This document shows positions 11,404-23,423 of a stretch of DNA of 64,000 nucleotides, one piece after another (the first letter of the stretch is position 1; each line of letters starts with the position of its first letter). Origin of the DNA: Coenobita brevimanus (taxonomy: Eukaryota; Arthropoda; Malacostraca; Decapoda; Coenobitidae); NCBI GenBank assembly GCA_032717465.1, contig CM064713.1, positions 11,563,916-11,627,915 on the forward strand, written 5' to 3'. Made by a program: the position numbers and the translations under genes. The notes beneath the pieces are model-generated. The model saw only the letters and a list, made by a program, of their open reading frames with translations, had not been told where the DNA came from and searched no databases.

Positions 11404-13432
11404 ATGAATGGAATAGACTTTGATAATGAATTCATAGAGGAAATACCATCAGAGTCCTCACCGATTAGTAAAACAGAACCACAAAAAATTGGTAATATTA
11501 AAAGCTTAAACAAACATACACAAACAGATGAGTGTGTAGATCCACTCACACCCCCCACCCCAGCCTCCAGGACTAGATACCCAGGTAATGGTACTGTCTC
11601 ATCAGTTTTTCCCACCCATCTCACCAATGATTTAGTTATACCACCTAACTCCTACAAGAAAGTTACCATAAAGAGCAAATTACAAAATAGTACTGTTTTT
11701 GTCTTAGAAGAATTATGTAAAGTAAAAGGATTGTCAGTAGAAAATGCATTATGTCAGATGAACGACGATGGGCAAACTCAGATATTCCTAATTAATCACA
11801 TGAATGGGGAAGTACAGTTGAAAAAAGGGACTTGTATAGTTAATATTGAAAAATGTCCCACCCCTGTGATGGAAACAGTTGTAGCTGGAGTGACAAGTGA
11901 AATAAAATCTACGGATAGAGAAAGCATAAAAGTGAATTTAATTCACTCAGGTGTATTTGATGAAGAAAACGATTTGTTAACTCTGTTGGAAAAACACAGG
12001 GACACCGTAGCATTACTCAGAGAACAATTAGGGTGTACTAACCTGATTAATCACAAGATAAATGAGCACCCACATACGTCACCAGTTTTTGTATCTGCCT
12101 ATCGAATCCCACAATCTCAGTGTACACTCGCAAACCAGTATGTTGATGAAATGTTAAAACTTGGAATTATTGAGCCATCAGTCTCCGCGTGGAATACCCC
12201 ATTATTCTTCGTGGCCAAACGAAAAGGAGAAATGCGTGCGGTAGTAGATTACCGTAAACTAACCAATCACGCAATCCTGAACCGATTTCCCATGCCATTG
12301 CTAAGCGACATCCTACAGAATATTGGACCAGAAAATAACGTATTTTCCACGATCGATTTGCTCAGTGGATACTATCAAATACCAGTACATCAGGAGTCAC
12401 GTAAATACACTGCCTTTTCCACTAATACAGGACATTATCAGTATAGGAAAATGCCAATGGGACTGAAGACAGCCCCGGGCACATTCCAGCATCTTATGAA
12501 TTACGTATTGTCCGGAATTTTAGGACAAGGAATATTTGTTTATCTTGATATTGTCATCGCAACGAAAGATATCACAGAACATCTCCAGAAATTTGACCTA
12601 CCCTTACAAAAGCTTGGTGATGCTGGTTTAAAAATTAAACTTTCTAAATGCATTTTTTTTTTTTAAGGAAATAAAATTCTTAGGCCACAGATTAAGTGCA
12701 AAAGGTATTCACACCACCGATGACAAAATACAGGCACTGAGAGACTTCCCTGAACCCACTACAATTGACGAAGTTACACAGTTTTTAGTTCCAGCAGGGT
12801 ACTATAGGTCATTCGTACAACAATTCTCTCATATAGCCTTTCCTCTATTTCAACTACTAAAAAAAGATGCTATATTCCAATGGGGAGAAGAACAAAAACA
12901 AGCATTTAACAAATTAGAAAATAAACTTACAAATGAACCTTGTTTGGCATATTGGGATTTCACAAAACCATTTATTATTTGTACAGATGCGTCAGTTAAA
13001 GGATTAGGGGCTGTATTAATGCAAGTACATAAAAGAGGACAGAATCAACCAATTGCATTTGCCAGCAGACAAATAAAAGATGCAAAGAAAAAATATTACA
13101 CTACAAACTTAGAGGCACTTGCAGTGATTTTTGCATTACAAAAGTTTCGAGATTTGGTATATGGTTGCGAAATACACTTATTCACTGACCATAAACCGCT
13201 AGTGGGTATGTTTAAAGAAAAACTCCCCTCTGGGAGGAGAGCAAGATGGAAATGTACAGTCGAAAACTACAATGTCCATATTCATTATATACTCGTACAG
13301 GGCAAAATGAATCTAGTAGCTGATGCATTATCTAGGAATCCAAAGACAATTCATGTCGCGGCATCAGATCTCAAAGGAGACATCCCAAACCACGATGAAA
13401 TAGCTAAAGCACAAAGGCTAGATCCAACATGA
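11404..13432 (+). pseudogene. Reverse transcriptase and RNase H of G3
   Basis: A 420-codon frame (11404-12666) carries RT motifs EMRAVVDYRKL near 12228, STIDLLSGYYQIPV near 12350, PMGLKTAPGTFQ near 12455 and the catalytic box VYLDI (12538-12552), whose second Asp is Ile. The frame shifts at a 13-base T run (about 12652-12664) and continues without loss as the connection domain. RNase H (12944-13432) has TDASVKGLGA, NLEALA, TDHKPL and VADALSR, so all four acidic boxes are intact. The shift in the T run is the kind made by polymerase slippage. Confidence 0.92.
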
Positions 13433-13457
13433 TCTAAAGTTATATACAAGTTAGAAA

Positions 13458-14586
13458 GTGGAGATGACACAATTACCCAAACTACATGTACCACTAGAAC
13501 AATTCTCAATAATCAATAATGCCTTATACAGGATCAACCCAGGACAACCAAAACGCCGAAGAAATAATAGACAATTCGTAGTACCTAATTACATGATACC
13601 CCAAGTATTACGAACGATACACGATAGCCCACATGCAGGACATCCTGGGAAGGATAGGACATTGAAACAAGCCCAGTTGTTATAATACTGGCCATCATTA
13701 CGAGAAGATATAAACAATCATATGGGCAGATGCGAATCATGTGTAAAACACAAAGGATACCCAATCACACCTGCACCGATGGGTAATTACCCTGTACCAC
13801 ATCAGCAGAGACAGTAACAAAGGCAATAACAGATAATGTAATATGTCGCTTTACTACCCCAAAGGTACTAATAAGTGATAATGGAGGTGAATATACTTCT
13901 GATATCTTACAAGAAATATGTAAACAATACAATATCAAAAAGGTTAACGTTTTAGCCTATCACCCAGCATCCAATGGGTTAGTAGAGAGACAAAACAAAA
14001 AAGTATTAGATATACTACGACACATTCTCATTGAAAATTATGCAAGCTGGGATAGTTGGATTCCCAGAGTAGAAGCCTCAATTAATAGGTCTATCAATAA
14101 ATCTGTAGGAGACACACCACATTTCATTATATATATGGGACAGATTAAAAACTACCACATGAAATTCTAGAAAGTGAAACTCTGCGCATATATAACTACG
14201 ATGATTACTCTAAACTACGTTTACGTGAATTCCAGGACATACATAAGAGGGTGAAAAAACAATTATCGATGTCCAAGGAAGGAATGACGGAGGCATTTAA
14301 TAAAAAGGCAAGAGACTCGCCTATCAGCTTAGGAGACATTGTCTATGGTATCATTCATACGAGAGACAATAAATTATCCCCGAAATTTGAGGGCGCATAC
14401 AGAGTAATTAACATAAAAGCAAACAAAGTTTTAATTAAGGCACTGTCAAGTGGCGAAGAGAAACAAGTTCATATTGACCATTTAAAACGAGTTTCAAGGG
14501 AACTATCCAAAAAGTATACAGCCTCGTATACCACCAAACAACCGAAACCAATCAAGAAAACAACAATAATTCCAAAAATAAATTAA
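13458..14586 (+). pseudogene. Integrase of G3, internal deletion in the core
   Basis: The zinc-binding domain (HDSPHAGHPG, then CESC near 13730) is present with one stop at 13683-13685. Between about 13795 and 13806 the sequence jumps from the end of that region straight to the second part of the core, so the segment with the first catalytic Asp is missing. The second Asp (SDNGGEY near 13875) and the Glu (GLVERQNKK near 13980) remain. Stops occur near 14167. The C-terminal module (14251-14586) has DIVYG and FEGAYRVI motifs. Confidence 0.85.
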
Positions 14587-14812
14587 GGTCATCTACCAAA
14601 CAATCAAACTTAGGAGCAACTGTTCGAAAAAAAAAAAAAATCTACATTTCATCATTTACATGCTTTGAATATCGATTTAAACTCCTTCTATAAATGAAAT
14701 AACAAGCAAGTTATTGTTCTCTGTTAGTCAACCGTAACGCACATCATCACTATCATCGACCACAGCATGACCATATTAGAAAATTAATAGATTTTTTTGT
14801 CGGTAGGCAACG

Positions 14813-15690
14813 ATGAAGGGACTTACACCATGGATTTTCCTCTACATAGCAAGAGGATATGCGCACTTACACCCCCAACACATAGTACGGCAAGGATGCC
14901 TCATAGCTCCAAAGGCCACGGCATCAATCGTAAAAGATGTCATGAGTACTGAAATAAGTTTGGATTACTTATACGAATTATCTTCGTATCTAGAGAACAT
15001 CGCCAAACCCATGAGGACCCTGGACTTCATGATAGGAGGCTATGTTTCACAAGCACATAACACAACGGAAATGGATGAAATCGTGAAGTTAGTGAAATGG
15101 AAGACAGAACAGGCGAAGTCAGCTATGCTCATCATGATCCAAGATCTCCCATCTCATGGAACGGACGTATTGAACGACATGAACAACATCACACGTACTC
15201 GCCAAGAGCGCGGTTTGTTCGACCTGGGTGGTGCAATTCTCGGAAACATCTTTGGATTGGCTGAAGGGGAAGACCTTCAAAAAATAAAAAACAAATGTAA
15301 TAAAATAGCTTAGGTACTAACATACCAAGAAAAATTCATCGACGGACATAACTCAGCAATGAAGACAATCGTGAAAAATCTAAAATAGGCAGAAAACATA
15401 GCTCTCCAAAGTGTAGATTAAATAAATGCCATGGAAGGTAACATAACACTTTTCCAACACATCTCCATCACGGAACACATTGACACAATTCTGCTCCAAT
15501 AGACAACTCTAGAGTTCGTTACTGAACTTTTTCAGTGTCTCAGTAACACAGAGAGTAAACCAGCAAGCTCTCCAATACAAGTTTCTCCAACTATCAACAC
15601 CAAACTACATGCACAGTACACACCACACTTCCTTTTCAAAATTTTCAAAAAAATAGCGTCGAATAACATAGCCCCGGTGTCCCCAGGGGG
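14813..15690 (+). pseudogene. env-like gene of G3, N-terminal part
   Basis: The 166-codon frame starting at 14813 encodes a short hydrophobic start (signal-like LTPWIFLYIA) and, near its end, RQER (15200-15211) followed by a Gly-rich hydrophobic GLFDLGGAILGNIF. A basic cleavage motif followed by such a segment is the pattern of fusion-type envelope proteins of errantiviruses and baculovirus F. Stops at 15311-15313 and about 15387 and 15419 break the frame. The gene is then interrupted by LINE A. Position after integrase supports env. The family is well supported; function in this copy is not possible. Confidence 0.8.
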
Positions 15691-18600
15691 GGGGGCCCAT
15701 AAATGCCCCCACCTTCAGCCCCTCTCCCGGTGACGACTCAAGGTGCCTGGAACCGGTCTGACTCTCTTCTTCTTCATTTCTGCAACATTCGTGGCCTTCC
15801 CTCTAACTTTCACTCTGTTGAGCACCACCTCTCCTTCTCTAAACCTCATCTTCATTTTCTAACTGAGACTCAGCTGTCTCAGGCAACTGACAGCAAACCC
15901 TTTTCTGTATCCTCCTACTTTCTCTATACTCATTTCAAAGCCAAAGATGGCTGTTGTGTATATATACGCAACAATTTATCTTGCTCTCGTGTTCGTGAAC
16001 TCGATTCTTCTGAATTCTCTACACTCTGGCTTCGGCTTTCCTCTCATTCTCTGACTAAATATATCTGTGCTGTTTACTTATCTCCTAATTCTACTGACTA
16101 TCAAAAATTCTTTGACTATCTTACTTCTACGATGGAACACATTCTATCCATTTCTCCTTTCTCTGAAATCTCCGTTCTTGGAGATTTCAATGTTCACCAC
16201 CATCTTTGGCTCTCCTTCCCTTTCACTGATCCACCTGGTGAACAAGTCTACACCTTTTCTATCCTTATTGACCTAGAGCAGCTTGTCCAGCACCCTACCC
16301 GTATCCCTGACCGCCTTGGAGAGAGCTCCAACATACTAGATCTCTTCCTTACAACTAATCCTTCTGCTTACACTGTTAATCTTTTCTCTCCATTGGGCTC
16401 CTCCAATCACAACCTTATCACCTTAACCTGGCATATCGCTCCGGTACGGCCTGCGAACCCTCCAAAAAAACGTCGTCTCTGGCACTTTGGAGCTACAGAT
16501 TGGGAGGCCCTTAGGCAGTACTTCTTTGATTTTCCGTGGAATGATTATTGCTTCCATGGCCGGGAGCCATCTGGGCGTGCCTTACGCATTACGGAGGTTA
16601 TTCTCTCGGGCATGGAAGCGTACATTCCTTTCTCATATCCTTTGACTAATGCATGAAAGCCTTGGTTTAATCACGCTTGTTCTAATGCTGTCCGCAACAA
16701 GGAGAGGGCCTATAAAAGGTACCGGAGCCAACCCACCCCTGAATCACATCTTTTATACATTTCTGCCAGGAATTGTGCTAAGTCTGTTCTTCGCTCTGCT
16801 AAAAATAATTTCATCCGTACAAAATGCTCTCAACTCTCTAACTCTAACTCTTCTTGCTCCTTCTGGCACCATCCAAAAACCTTTCTAACAACTTTACCTC
16901 CTCATCCTTCCCTCCTCTTTTCTACTCTGATAGCTATTTCTTCTACTGATAAAGCAGATCTCCTCACTCAGACTTTCTCCAGCTCCACCTTAGACGATTC
17001 CGGTGCTGTTCCTCCTTCACTTCCCCCCTCTGACTTCCTCATGGCTAACATTAAAATTTCTTCAGCTGATGTATTTTCTGCCATTGCTGGCCTCAGCATT
17101 AATAAGGCATATGGGCCTGATGGAGTCCCTCCTGTTGTTCTCAAGAACTGTGCTTCTGTGCTTACACCATGCCTAGGCAAACTCTTTCGCCTTTGTCTGT
17201 CAACTTGTACCTTTCCTTCTTGCTGGAAGTTTGCTCTCATTCAGCCGGTCCCAAAGAAGGGTGACCATTCCCAATCCTCTAACTATCGTCCAATTGCTTT
17301 AACATCCTGTATCTCAAAAGTTTTTGAGTCTATTCTTAATAGAAAAATTTTAAAGCATCTTTCCTATTACAACATTCTTTCTGATCGTCAGTATGGGTTC
17401 CGTCAGGGACACTCCACAGGCAATCTTCTCACCTACCTTTCAGACTCCTGGTCATCCTCCTTTCGGGACTTTGGCGAAAGCTTTGCCATTGTACTTGACA
17501 TCTCAAAGGCTTTCGATCGAGTCTGGCATGAATCTTTAATTTCCAAACTGCCCTCTTACGGTTTCTATCCTTCTATCTGTGCCTTCATTTCTAGCTTCCC
17601 TTCTGGTCGTTCTATAGCAGCTGTTGTAGACGGCTATCGTTCTTCTCCTAGATCTATTAACAGTGGTGTTCCTCAAGGCTCTGTCCTATCACCAACTCTC
17701 TTCCTTTTATTCATCAATGACCTTCTAAGTTGTACATCTAACCCCATCCACTCATACGCTGATGATTCCACCCTTCACCTTTCCATTCGATTCCCACAAC
17801 GTCCATCTCAGCAGTTACTTCAACAGGCAAAGGAATGAGGCTATGGCACACCTAATGTCTGACTTGGCTCGTATCTCTGACTGGGGTAAAATTAATATGG
17901 TTGTTTTTAATGCATCAAAGACTCAGTTTTTGCACCTATCAACTCGACAAAATCTTCCACAGGTATACCCACTTATGTTTAATAATACTCAACTTAATCC
18001 TGCATGATCGTTGAACATGCTGGGGGTTTCATTTGCTCGGGACTTGTCTTGGAAAGATCCTATTGCATCTCTTGTAAAATCTGCTTCCAAGCGATTGGGT
18101 GTGCTAAGCCGACTCCGTTCCTTCTTTGCCCCTGCACAATTGTTGATTCTATACAGGGGTTTTATCCGCCCCTGTGTGGAGTACAACTCTCATGTGTGGG
18201 GAGGCTCCCCACATACAGCTCTTCTCAATAGGGTGGAGTCAAAGGCTTTTCATCTCATTAACTCTCCCCCTCTTACTGACTCCCTTCAACCTCTGTCTCT
18301 TCACCACGATGTTGCATCTTTATCTCTTTTCTGTAGCTACTTCAATGGTCACTGTTCCTCTGAACTGTCTGCATGCGTTCCTCCACTTCTGTGACGGGCG
18401 TGTAGCACCTGTCTAGCAGCAAACTCTCACCCCTTTTCTGTCCAACTCTCTAATGCAAGAATTAACTCCCAGTCCTTCATTTATGCAACAGGTCAACTCT
18501 GGAACTGTCTCCCCTTGTCTGTATTTCCTGCTTCCTATGATCTCCAGTCTTTCAAACGTAGTGTGTCGGGGCATCTCGAAATGAATGGATCTTGAATTTG

Positions 18601-18695
18601 GGTCTCTCTTGTATTTTGTTTTTCTCTTAGAAGGAACAGTTTTGTGGGCTCATTGCCTTTGGTTCCTTCTTCCCCACATAAAAAAAAAAAAAAAA
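15690..18695 (+). mobile_element. Non-LTR retrotransposon family A inside G3 env
   Basis: An apurinic-type endonuclease followed by reverse transcriptase, a 3' untranslated region and a 16-base A tail (18680-18695) define a LINE. The family is of the jockey/I type judging by YADD and SGVPQGSVLSP motifs; I cannot fix the clade. The 5' edge lies near the G run at 15684-15699 and I found no clear target duplication. A second, minus-strand copy is at 34455-37273. Confidence 0.9.
15703..18594 (+). pseudogene. LINE A ORF2: endonuclease and reverse transcriptase
   Basis: Residues 1-317 (15703-16656) form the endonuclease, with [24 protein letters not shown] and SSNHNL motifs. The last would usually contain SDH, so the catalytic Asp reads Asn. 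Frameshifts near 16650 and 16890 follow. The RT block 17041-17838 has YGPDGVPP, YRPIAL, VLDISKAFDRVW, GVPQGSVLSPTLF and HSYADDSTLHL, so the polymerase Asp residues are kept. The C-terminal part (17838-18594) shifts frame again at about 17835 and 18010 and has the usual HVWGGS and NSPPLTD segments. It nicks target DNA and primes cDNA synthesis in live relatives. Confidence 0.9.
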
Positions 18696-19673
18696 CTTAT
18701 GCAAGGAAATTCGAATGCCGGTAATGGCAAGATCACAACTGACCTACTTCCAGTTCATGAGCTACGTCAGATAAGTAGTCAAGGTTTATATAAACATAAA
18801 TTGAAGCCTTTGTTCCGAAGTAGGGATTTCATGCAATATTATCCATATTTAGAAGCAACGCTAACATCAACATCAGTAGTAGTTCATGTACCATTCATAA
18901 CTGACGACCTGTTCACAGTATACCAAATACACCCATTCCCTTCCAAGAATAATAACACTTTGGTCATCATCAACATCATCACAGACACCGAACTCATCAT
19001 GGTCTCCAAGAGACGGAACACTGTCACTTTTGCCAGTGAATCAACGATTGAACGAAAGTGCCGTACATCCTTACATGCTGTTCACCTTTGTCCTGCGTAC
19101 ATTTTCACGTTTCAGCCTACTGAAACAGTTCCTTGTGAAATGGTTATCATAAGAAATCACGACATTCATAATCACTGCAACTTCACTTTTGCTCCAGATA
19201 AGCTTGTACACCATCAACGCATCGAACACTCGCAGTTTTTTTATTTCACTCATAACACATCAGTTTACATTGTCTTCAGCATCAGGATTACACATAGCAC
19301 CAGACTACTCTGCGGTATTTACACCATCCATGTCCACTTTATCCACCATCAATCACTACGCCATCCTCAATCATACACACAAATATTTCCACCCACTGCC
19401 TGATATGGACTTAAACATGAGCACAGGTATTAAGTTGACTTCACCTAAGTTTTAAACTAGGCTGATCAATGAAACATTGAAGCCCTGGGAAGATTTGACT
19501 TTGAGTATGTTCAACCCATATTATGTGTATCCAGCACCTACTGTCTTCATAATCTTCTGTACTGTATTTACAGTAGTGCTGTTCGCAATGCACAGAATGC
19601 ATTCAAGAATTACAAACTTGGAGTCAGTATTTAGTGGGGGTAAAGTGCAAATTCAAGTAACCCCCCCCCCCTG
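18696..19673 (+). pseudogene. env-like gene of G3, C-terminal part with membrane anchor
   Basis: After the LINE A tail the env frame resumes (LLPVHELRQI near 18738), rich in paired Cys and His and with NHCNFTF and NTSVY glycosylation-type sites. The first codons of the open frame beginning at 18585 belong to the LINE 3' end, so that apparent fusion is accidental. Frame changes occur near 19300-19400. The last piece (19477-19671) contains a strongly hydrophobic stretch, TVFIIFCTVFTVVLFAM, followed by a short basic tail, as expected for the anchor of a class I-like envelope protein. Confidence 0.75.
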
Positions 19674-20036
19674 AATGTGGTGTACATATTTTGTAAATAG
19701 TATTAATCTTATATTGAAAAAAAATAATGAATGACACATACATGTAGAAGTATACCAGTATCATTATCTTTATTATTTTTTTTTTTGCATATATGCATAT
19801 GACTGTTATACATTCACAACTTACAATACAGTATGTCATACAATACCCAATTTAACCATACTGCATTTGTTCAATTATGCATACAACTTGTTTAAAATGT
19901 AATATTACTGGATTATTGCAATATTAACAAAAATGTTATATCTATACAATATTATAATCAATGTTATCTATTAATAGATTATCATATGTCAATGATGATT
20001 GCTGTCAGAGGACCGCCAGCTGGCGTGACCGAGCGA
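19674..20036 (+). other. G3 3' untranslated stretch
   Basis: AT-rich non-coding sequence between env and the 3' LTR. No gene is supported. The last 30 bases (ACCGCCAGCTGGCGTGACCG region) contain a small inverted repeat CCGCCAGCTGGCG. The polypurine tract before the LTR is weak. Confidence 0.55.
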
Positions 20037-20548
20037 TGTCAGGACTCCATATTATAATACAACTCATAGATTGATAGACAGATAGATAGATAGATAGATT
20101 GAAGCACCAAGCCAGGGTGTGAGATAGGAAGTGTGTCAGCGAGAATCAACCAAAAGGAAATTAGCTTGCAACTCTTAAGTGAAGGAATGCTAGAAGTGCA
20201 CTGGAAGCAGTACATACACACAGACATACAGAGTTCTAGAAGCTTCCACGACAGTATAGCCAACGTGACACGACCCCTGCTAAACGAGAATGTAGGAATC
20301 AGAGATCAGAAAGGGGCTAGCCATAGAACCGACAGGTAGTGGAGAGAGGAAATAAGAAGAGGGGTCTGACGACACTTAGTAAATTACGTCCCTGTGTACT
20401 ACATACTCTACTCAACTTAGACTTTCTTTGAAGATAACAAATCAATATCAACTCCCTGTATTCATCTTTAACTCCTCCTGCTCTTTGATTAGCACAATAA
20501 CTTTAGCCAAAACTCAAGACTTGCAAATTAAAAGACCAAAGAGTCACA
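20037..20548 (+). repeat. 3' LTR of G3
   Basis: Begins TGTCAGGACTCC and ends GAGTCACA, co-linear with 7293-7805. The right target duplication TGTG follows at 20549-20552. Confidence 0.92.
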
Positions 20549-20552
20549 TGTG

Positions 20553-20555
<3 letters not shown>

Positions 20556-20602
<47 letters not shown>
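20556..20602. repeat. (TA)n microsatellite, left half
   Basis: About 23 TA units directly abut the left LTR of G2. The matching (AT)n tract at 30819-30846 abuts the right LTR, so G2 split one microsatellite. Confidence 0.95.
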
Positions 20603-20606
<4 letters not shown>

Positions 20607-23118
20607 ATGCTAGGTGAAAATGGCCCATCTCCTCGGTCCTAGAACACCTAATGTGTAGCGGGGTCCTCTTTCGAGACCAGGGCTCAATACAATATAGAGA
20701 GGTAGGACACAAGAACTCCAGGCAATAACCTTTTCATGTATATTACCACAGTCAGACACAGAAAACAGCAGACATTGCAGCACAGTATGTGGCAGAAAAA
20801 TGAAACCTTAACTAGGATATTAGTATCTCGCAGGATACTGGCTTAACAGATACTGATGCCAACACTGTAATTTTAGTGCACAGATGTACAGGGAATACAG
20901 GATTGCGGTGCGCGTGGGAGCGCGGGAGTGAGTCTCAGATGGGGAGGGACGAGAGGTGATGCGTGGAGGGTCAGAACAGAGTTATAGTAATACTGGCAGG
21001 GACTAAGTATTATTAATTCGAACTTAGTATTTTCTGATAGCAAAGGGATTTTGACAATTGATTCTATTCCTTGTCTAGGTTCTTAAGTACACACTAACTG
21101 CTGGGAGGAGATTCATAAAGGGAGGGTGGAGGACACTGGGAGTTCACTGTGTTTATGGTAATACAAGCAGGAGAATATTATTAACTTTTTCTCTACTGTT
21201 TCCTGATAGGAAAGGACATTTGCATATTTTACTAAAGAGAATCTCTCGGGGTAGTAGTCTTACTGATTTTTTACAAGGGCGTCACTCATGAGTCTGATCC
21301 ACCAGAACTTAATTTCTGCACTCGTCCTTATTCATCCGCCCATGATTTCACTCGCCCCGATATTCAACATACACAAAGTCACTGTATCACTGTTACACTA
21401 ATTCTGGGGCAACATCACACTTAGCATAAGTCACTTAACTAATTCTGGGGCAATACCACACTTAACATAATTCACTCATAGTGTGGGGGCGCCAGGGAGA
21501 CAAGCTGGCGACAACTCTGCCGGAATAGGGGCACCGCCAAGGGAGGGCATGCCAAGAGGGCACAGGATGACTCACCGGGGCTTCCTCTCTTGTCCAGGGC
21601 TGCAGGTGGCAAAGGGGCCCGTAGTCTCTGGGCTAGGTACAGGAGTGTGGCCCTCAGGACTGGGGCCAAACGGGTCCAGGAATCTCTGGCTCAGATCTCG
21701 GCAGGAGGTGGAGATCTTTCACCGTCTCGGGGGCGTGGAGAGATCATGCCCGGGCGTCCTGGGGAGGGTCTGGAGTAACCGAGGGCTGCGGCCCCCAGGG
21801 TCGAGGGGCGCCATCAGGGAGAGGCTGCGTCACCGACCTGAGCTAGGGTCAGTCAGATGGGTCTTCTCCAGGGCCAGGCATAGACAGCAGAGGCCAGAGG
21901 AAGCTGTAGGGCCTCTCTGGGGTCCTTTGGTGCTGGAGGTCTGGGCTCTCGTCTCAACCTGGGGCGATGACACTTCTGACACCTCTCTCTGGCTGTGGGG
22001 CCCGGCTATCGGCCGTGGCTGCCCAAGGGTGCAACTATAGGGCGCCAAGGCCCAGCTATTGGCCGTAGCCTGAGTGGGGGACTTAGCGCACCTCTGTACA
22101 CCTTTGGAGCAGCAATCGGCCATCTGGCGAAGGCGGGAGTGGCTTTCAGCCGTCTCCTGCAGGAGGGAGGGTGAGCGGCTATCAACAGTCTCGGGGTCAA
22201 CACCTTCGGAGTGGCTATTGGCTGTCTGGCGAAGGCGGGAGTGGCTATCGGCCATCTCCTTCTGCTGGAGGAGGGAGCGGCATCGGCCGTCTCAGGGGCA
22301 GCACCTTTGGAGCGGCTATTGGCCGTCTGATGAAGGCGGGAGCGGCCTCTTGCCATCTCCTCCTGCCGGAGGAGGGAGCGGCTATTGGCCGTCTCTAGGG
22401 CAGCACCTTCGGAGCGGCTATCAGCCATCTGGCGAAGGCGGGAGCAGCTATCGGCCATCTCCTTCTGCCGGAGGAGAGAGCGGCTATCGGCCCTCTCTAG
22501 GGCAGCACCTTCGGAGCGGCTATCAGCCGTCTGACGAAGGCGGGAGCGGCTGTCGGCCATCTCCTTCTGCCAGAGGGGTGAGCCGCTATCGGCCATCTCG
22601 GGGACAACACCTTTGGAGTGGCTATCGGCCATCTGACGAAGGAGCGAGCGGCAATTGGCCGTCTCTGCAGAAGGGGGTGTTGGGCGGCTATCGGCCGTCC
22701 CAGGAAGGACACCTTCTGATGAAGGCGGGAGCAGCTATCGGCCGTCTCCTCGTTACCCTCAGGCCGGAGAGACACTGGTTCCCTTACGAGGGGCGGGCGG
22801 CTATCGGCTGTCCCTAAAGAGAAGGCACCTTCCTGTAGAAGGCGGGAGCGGCTATCAGCCATCTCCTGAGGGGCACTAGTTGGAGCTGGTCAGACAGCTC
22901 CTTCCTGAGCTGATCTCGCAGTCCCACTCCCTGAAGGTAGTGTCATCTTCCTGCTAGGGCAACGGTGCGGCGGCTGGGTGCTATAGGGGCGCACGGCCCG
23001 GGCTGACTTATGCTGTTGTCGCACGGCATCCTATGGTTCAGCTGCGGCTACCCCGTGGGGTCCGGTTGGAGGTGTTGGTGAGTTTCTCGGGGCATTATGC
23101 TGTAAATCACGCATTTCA
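20603..23118 (-). repeat. 3' LTR of G2 (2.5 kb)
   Basis: In element orientation it starts TGAAATGCGTGATTTAC and ends CTAGCATTACA. It matches 28310-30818 over its length apart from array contraction and the LINE insertion in the other copy. Such length is unusual for a gypsy element. Confidence 0.93.
22090..22870 (-). repeat. Tandem array inside the G2 3' LTR
   Basis: Three near copies of a unit about 102 bp long start near 22296, 22399 and 22500 (each with GGCAGCACCTT). Each unit is itself made of roughly 34-bp pieces carrying AGCGGCTATCGGCC. One minus-strand frame (22632-22006) stays open for 208 codons through the array. The other LTR has a much shorter array, so copy number changed after insertion. 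Confidence 0.85.
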
Positions 23119-23351
23119 CCACTCTTCCTGGAAAAAGTCACGTCCCTGTGGCTGGAGGTGGTTTACGTGGGTGGCGTACACAGGTTCGAGGTGCTGTAGA
23201 AGGGCCTGCCAGGCAGCAGTGGGGTGGTTTCCTTCCCACTCTGCGTCGCAAGTGAGGAAGAGCATGGAGGTGGTGGGGGAGGAGCGGAGGATGCTCAGCA
23301 GGTGGCGTGGTCCACGGACCCGGCAGTTCCTGCTGAGGGTAGGCGCCCATA
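23116..23351 (-). other. Small conserved ORF before the 3' LTR of G2
   Basis: About 78 codons, starting downstream of an in-frame TGA near 23357 and ending at a TGA formed by the first three bases of the LTR. An ATG lies at 23265. Conserved residues shared with the G1 frame at 4289-4678 include LF.TCD, AW.ALLQHL.PVY and LQ..G.DFF. The frame differs from the overlapping proline-rich pol frame. There is no recognised domain. It could be an accessory protein, a spliced exon, or a former pol end. Confidence 0.5.
23119..23134 (-). promoter_or_regulatory. Polypurine tract of G2
   Basis: Immediately before the 3' LTR in element orientation the sequence reads CCAGGAAGAGTGG, a purine-rich run in the position where plus-strand DNA synthesis is primed. 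Confidence 0.65.
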
Positions 23352-23423
23352 CTGCCCATCACAATTTCATCTTGCTCGGTGTTGCTGCTGGTGTGGTGTG
23401 GTGCTGTATGCTGGACACTGAGG

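Larger units (their letters stand above)
7293..20548 (+). mobile_element. Ty3/gypsy element G3 with env (errantivirus-like)
   Basis: Two 0.5-kb direct repeats with TG...CA ends bound gag, protease, reverse transcriptase, RNase H, integrase and an env-like gene, the plan of errantiviruses and other env-bearing gypsy elements. A 4-bp target duplication TGTG flanks it (7289-7292 and 20549-20552). Secondary insertions are a TTAA-flanked element at 9743-10504 and a LINE at about 15690-18695. All genes have breaks. The LTR copies differ at roughly two to three dozen sites by eye, so the insertion is not ancient relative to others here. Confidence 0.93.

Noticed and set aside
18585..19403. 272-codon fusion of LINE end and env
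   Set aside because: The frame runs from the LINE 3' untranslated region through the A tail into env by chance; the two parts have separate origins.
22006..22632. 208-codon repetitive protein gene in the LTR
   Set aside because: The open frame follows from an array period divisible by three and low stop content; no start context or homology supports a gene. Kept as an observation on the array only.
22090..22870. CRISPR array
   Set aside because: Units are adjacent with no unique spacers, in a eukaryotic LTR.
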